Source: Rudanella sp. (GTDB lineage Bacteria > Bacteroidota > Bacteroidia > Cytophagales > Spirosomataceae). From it: a stretch of DNA of 10,149 nt. The notes beneath the pieces were generated by a model, which saw only the letters and a list, made by a program, of their open reading frames with translations, had not been told where the DNA came from and searched no databases. Position numbers and translations under genes: made by a program. This document shows positions 8,494 through 10,149 of this stretch, one piece after another. The stretch is taken from NCBI GenBank assembly GCA_026785985.1, contig JAJAYX010000267.1, positions 1 to 10,149 on the forward strand. Reading direction: 5' to 3'. Positions within the stretch are counted from its first letter, which is position 1. Every line of letters starts with the position of its first letter.

Positions 8494-8829
8494 ATGGCTA
8501 CTGACCAACTAAACGGGCTGCCTCAAAGCCCCCCCCACGAAATAGTGACATTCTGGAACAATTTGACCCAACGTGAGCGCGATGTATTGCGGTTGAGTAT
8601 CGCCGGACAGAGCCGACAAGCTATTGCCCAACGGCTTTTTGTTTGTGAAGAAACCGTCAAGAGCCATCGAAAGCATTTGCTCAAAAAATGGCCGTACCCC
8701 GCCGACCCGACTCTTGATGGGCGAGTTGCATTCCGGCAATTGTTGCGTGTTATGGCCTTTCATATCGACTGGCTGACTGCCCGAAATATCCCCCCTAAAT
8801 CCCCCGTAGGCGGGATTGACAGGGAGTAG
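8494..8829 (+). CDS. Small LuxR-type helix-turn-helix protein, cassette B
   Basis: A 111-residue protein with a textbook LuxR/GerE DNA-binding domain: LTQRERDVLRL (24-34), IAQRLFV (44-50) and ETVKSHRKHLLKKW (53-66). There is no sensor or receiver domain. The ATG at 8494 is chosen because it aligns with the paralogue at 3949 (MAT/MAI start); the frame also opens upstream at a TTG at 8470. A C8 run (8529-8536) lies in the N-terminal codons. The last ~15 residues (NIPPKSPVGGIDRE) come from a C-rich palindromic stretch that looks inserted; paralogue A ends without it. The gene follows the terminator of cassette A, so it needs its own promoter; TATCTTG at 8466-8472 is a poor candidate. Regulation of the downstream lipoprotein and esterase genes is inferred from order. 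Confidence 0.87.
   Translation: MATDQLNGLPQSPPHEIVTFWNNLTQRERDVLRLSIAGQSRQAIAQRLFVCEETVKSHRKHLLKKWPYPADPTLDGRVAFRQLLRVMAFHIDWLTARNIPPKSPVGGIDRE
8790..8817. repeat. REP-like C-rich palindromic element within the 3' end of HTH gene B
   Basis: CCCCCCTAAATCCCCCGTAGG is followed by CGGGATT. AATCCC (8798-8803) is inverted as GGGATT (8812-8817). It resembles the CCCCTAAATCCCC-type intergenic repeats I recall from Bacteroidota genomes. Its translation (PPKSPVGG) forms the protein's C-terminus. Family membership is from memory, not searched. Confidence 0.4.
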
Positions 8830-8846
8830 GCAGACCCCTACCTTTG
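8816..8846 (+). promoter_or_regulatory. Bacteroidota-type promoter for lipoprotein gene B
   Basis: TTG (8816-8818) and TACCTTTG (8839-8846) are separated by 20 bp, matching the -33 TTG / -7 TAnnTTTG arrangement of the phylum's primary sigma factor. The -33 box is inside the last codons of the HTH gene. The -7 box runs into the left arm of a perfect inverted repeat, and the expected start of transcription (~8851-8854) falls inside that arm. Confidence 0.6.
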
Positions 8847-8890
8847 TTCTGTTGCTGAGGTATTCTGAAGACGCAGCAACAGAACAAAGG
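8841..8890. repeat. Perfect 17-bp inverted repeat over the promoter of lipoprotein gene B
   Basis: CCTTTGTTCTGTTGCTG (8841-8857) and its exact reverse complement CAGCAACAGAACAAAGG (8874-8890) flank a 16-nt spacer. It starts 11 nt after the HTH stop and ends 22 nt before the lipoprotein ATG. There is no T tract after it. It could be an operator for a dimeric regulator or, in read-through RNA, a hairpin before the ribosome binding site. Confidence 0.93.
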
Positions 8891-8912
8891 CAAGGGCTAA
8901 ACAAGGTACGTC

Positions 8913-9803
8913 ATGAAACAGCTATTGAATTACGGGGTGTTGCTGGTGTTGGCTTTAACAGGGAGTTGCAAACACCCTGTAGATGTGGAGCAGGTTAGCG
9001 AACCACCAATGCCCCCCGAAGGTTGCCGGATTGTGAAAACGGTTTATAAAAACCAATCCCCTTTTATTTTCAAGTTTGACGTTGTTGATTCAGAGAAACT
9101 TACTTTGGACGACGGGCGACAGGTGCAGGTGGCGTTGATTTCTACCACTACCTACAAGTATGATCAGCAAAATCGTATTGTGGAGCAGGTTGAAACGGGT
9201 ACAAAAGGTGATTATGCGGTAACCAAGCACTCTTATAATCCCAAGCAAGTAGTTGAATCTTTTGAAGCGTTTAAAAATGATAGGTCTATCTCTTATGTGA
9301 GAAGAGACACTATTCAACTCAACGAGCAAGGTTTGTGGACCAATTATGACAAGAATGGCCAATCGCTTTATGTCTATAATGCTGATAAACAGTTAGTGAG
9401 TACTTCACCTGAACGGCCCTGGATAAAGTACACCTATCAAAACGGCAATCAGGCAGACCAAACCCGTTTCGCCACCTGGATACAGGAGAACGGCCAATGG
9501 GTGCCAACAGACTACCAGTATCGGCGGTATGAATACAATCTGCAACGGCCTAACCTCCCCGTTGTCCGGCAGTATTTGGGGGCCGATAGCCGCAATTTGC
9601 CCACCAAAGAGATTTGGGAGATGCAACGCTCCTCCCAATTTGCCGATGGGCCGGTTTACCAGCGAACCTACACCTATTTCTACGACAAACGGGGGCTTGT
9701 GAAACGGCGTATTGCCAACGGTAAACCACTCAATCCCGGATGGCTACTCGAAGACGATCCCCGTGGTGTAGGGGTTATTGATTACGAATACGTGTGTCCG
9801 TAG
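8913..9803 (+). CDS. YD-motif lipoprotein, cassette B
   Basis: An intact 296-residue protein. AAGG at 8903-8906 is a possible ribosome binding site. The signal MKQLLNYGVLLVLALTGSC gives a lipid-anchor Cys19, so it probably sits in the outer membrane. A short acidic spacer leads to PPEGCRIVKTVYK (Cys38). The body is rich in Tyr/Thr/Asn beta-type sequence with YD-like motifs: TTYKYDQQNR (~79-88), SLYVYNADKQLV, RRYEYNLQRPNLP, and YFYDKRGLVKRRI near the C-terminus. It ends VIDYEYVCP. Cys38 and Cys295 are its only cysteines besides the anchor, and both are kept in paralogue A, suggesting a disulfide joining the ends of the domain. The motifs recall YD/RHS repeats, but copies are few and no toxin or core domain follows. 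Function is unknown; a surface binding partner of the downstream esterase is a guess. Confidence 0.85.
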   Translation: MKQLLNYGVLLVLALTGSCKHPVDVEQVSEPPMPPEGCRIVKTVYKNQSPFIFKFDVVDSEKLTLDDGRQVQVALISTTTYKYDQQNRIVEQVETGTKGDYAVTKHSYNPKQVVESFEAFKNDRSISYVRRDTIQLNEQGLWTNYDKNGQSLYVYNADKQLVSTSPERPWIKYTYQNGNQADQTRFATWIQENGQWVPTDYQYRRYEYNLQRPNLPVVRQYLGADSRNLPTKEIWEMQRSSQFADGPVYQRTYTYFYDKRGLVKRRIANGKPLNPGWLLEDDPRGVGVIDYEYVCP

Positions 9804-9842
9804 CCATCATATAATCAACTCCTTTCTTGCGCTTGTCTCTTT

Positions 9843-9877
9843 CCCCTGTTTTGGCCAGGGTTGGGGTCTTTTTGTTT
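9843..9877 (+). terminator. Weak putative terminator or attenuator before esterase gene B
   Basis: CCCTG (9844-9848) pairs with CAGGG (9856-9860); alternatively CCCC (9843-9846) pairs with GGGG (9863-9866). A T-rich tail (TCTTTTTGTTTT) follows. The stem is short, so it may give only partial termination between the lipoprotein and esterase genes. Cassette A has no such hairpin in its 58-bp gap. Confidence 0.35.
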
Positions 9878-9907
9878 TCATTTTTCACTCAACCAATTTA
9901 TTCAACC

Positions 9908-10149
9908 ATGAAGCAGCTTTTATTGCCTCTATTCATCATGCTGTTGTCGCTATCCCAACCACAGGTTGCTGCCCAACGCATGACCATCAGTCAGCCGCTC
10001 GACGGAGCGGTGTATCAGCAAAACGGCCAGGGTACGGGCCGGGTCATCATTCGAGGCGACTTTAATTCAAGATCGTTTCTGTTAGGCACGTTTTACATTC
10101 TCATAGGGCGAATACAAAAGTTGGATTTAGAGAATGGGCAACCTAAGGA
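9908..10149 (+). CDS. Sialate O-acetylesterase-like secreted protein, cassette B, 3'-truncated by window end
   Basis: Eighty residues are visible. The ATG at 9908 opens a signal peptide (MKQLLLPLFIMLLSLSQPQVAAQ). The mature start MTISQPLDGAVYQQNGQGTG matches the cassette A esterase (LTLTHPLDGAVYQRDDNGSG), and the alignment continues through FNSRSF and IGRIQKLDLENG (A: YNSMRF and VRARLVQLNVSDG). This is the N-terminal beta-domain that precedes the SGNH esterase domain in cassette A; the catalytic part lies beyond the window, so enzyme identity is inferred from the paralogue. No frameshift is seen in the visible part. It follows lipoprotein gene B by 104 bp, longer than the 58 bp in cassette A and holding a weak hairpin. 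Confidence 0.75.
   Translation, partial: MKQLLLPLFIMLLSLSQPQVAAQRMTISQPLDGAVYQQNGQGTGRVIIRGDFNSRSFLLGTFYILIGRIQKLDLENGQPK

Noticed and set aside
8841..8890. Invertible promoter or recombinase site
   Set aside because: The 16-nt spacer is too short for a phase-variable invertible segment and no recombinase gene is nearby.
8841..8890. Intrinsic terminator of HTH gene B
   Set aside because: The stem is long but no T tract follows, and a promoter overlaps its left arm.
8913..9803. RHS/YD-repeat polymorphic toxin
   Set aside because: The protein is small, has only a few YD-like motifs, and lacks an RHS core and a toxin C-terminus; no immunity gene follows.

Overview
The window looks like chromosomal DNA from a Bacteroidota bacterium, most likely Cytophagales / Spirosomaceae-like. 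This is an inference from protein style: two kinds of type IX secretion (T9SS) C-terminal sorting domain, a TonB-dependent receptor with a carboxypeptidase-regulatory N-terminus, TAnnTTTG-type -7 promoter elements and very weak Shine-Dalgarno sequences. No rRNA, tRNA, CRISPR array or transposase was found.

Left part (1-3948). The 3' end of a large secreted adhesin-like gene (1-990, +) ends in a gliding-motility/type B T9SS sorting domain. It converges on an 829-residue TonB-dependent outer-membrane receptor (1064-3553, -), and the two share a bidirectional terminator (998-1033). A roughly 340-bp divergent intergenic region follows.

Right part (3949-10149). This holds two diverged tandem copies of one three-gene cassette, all on the + strand. 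The order is (i) a tiny stand-alone LuxR-type helix-turn-helix protein, (ii) a lipoprotein of about 300-330 residues with YD-like motifs and a conserved terminal Cys-Pro, and (iii) a secreted sialate O-acetylesterase-like (SGNH) enzyme. Cassette A is 3949-8259, closed by a strong terminator at 8278-8319. Cassette B starts at 8494 and runs off the window inside its esterase gene. In both cassettes a long inverted repeat starts 11-12 nt after the HTH stop codon, just upstream of the lipoprotein gene. In cassette B it is a perfect 17-bp dyad that overlaps a good promoter.

Both large genes of cassette A are broken by single-base indels. Each gene carries one -1 and one +1 change, so the original frame returns downstream. 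With the indels corrected, both read as full-length homologues of the cassette B genes. Sequencing error and real decay cannot be told apart here.

Working model (inference): each cassette is a small regulated cell-surface module. The orphan HTH protein controls a surface lipoprotein and a T9SS-exported esterase that probably deacetylates a complex glycan. The module has been duplicated in tandem and has diverged.
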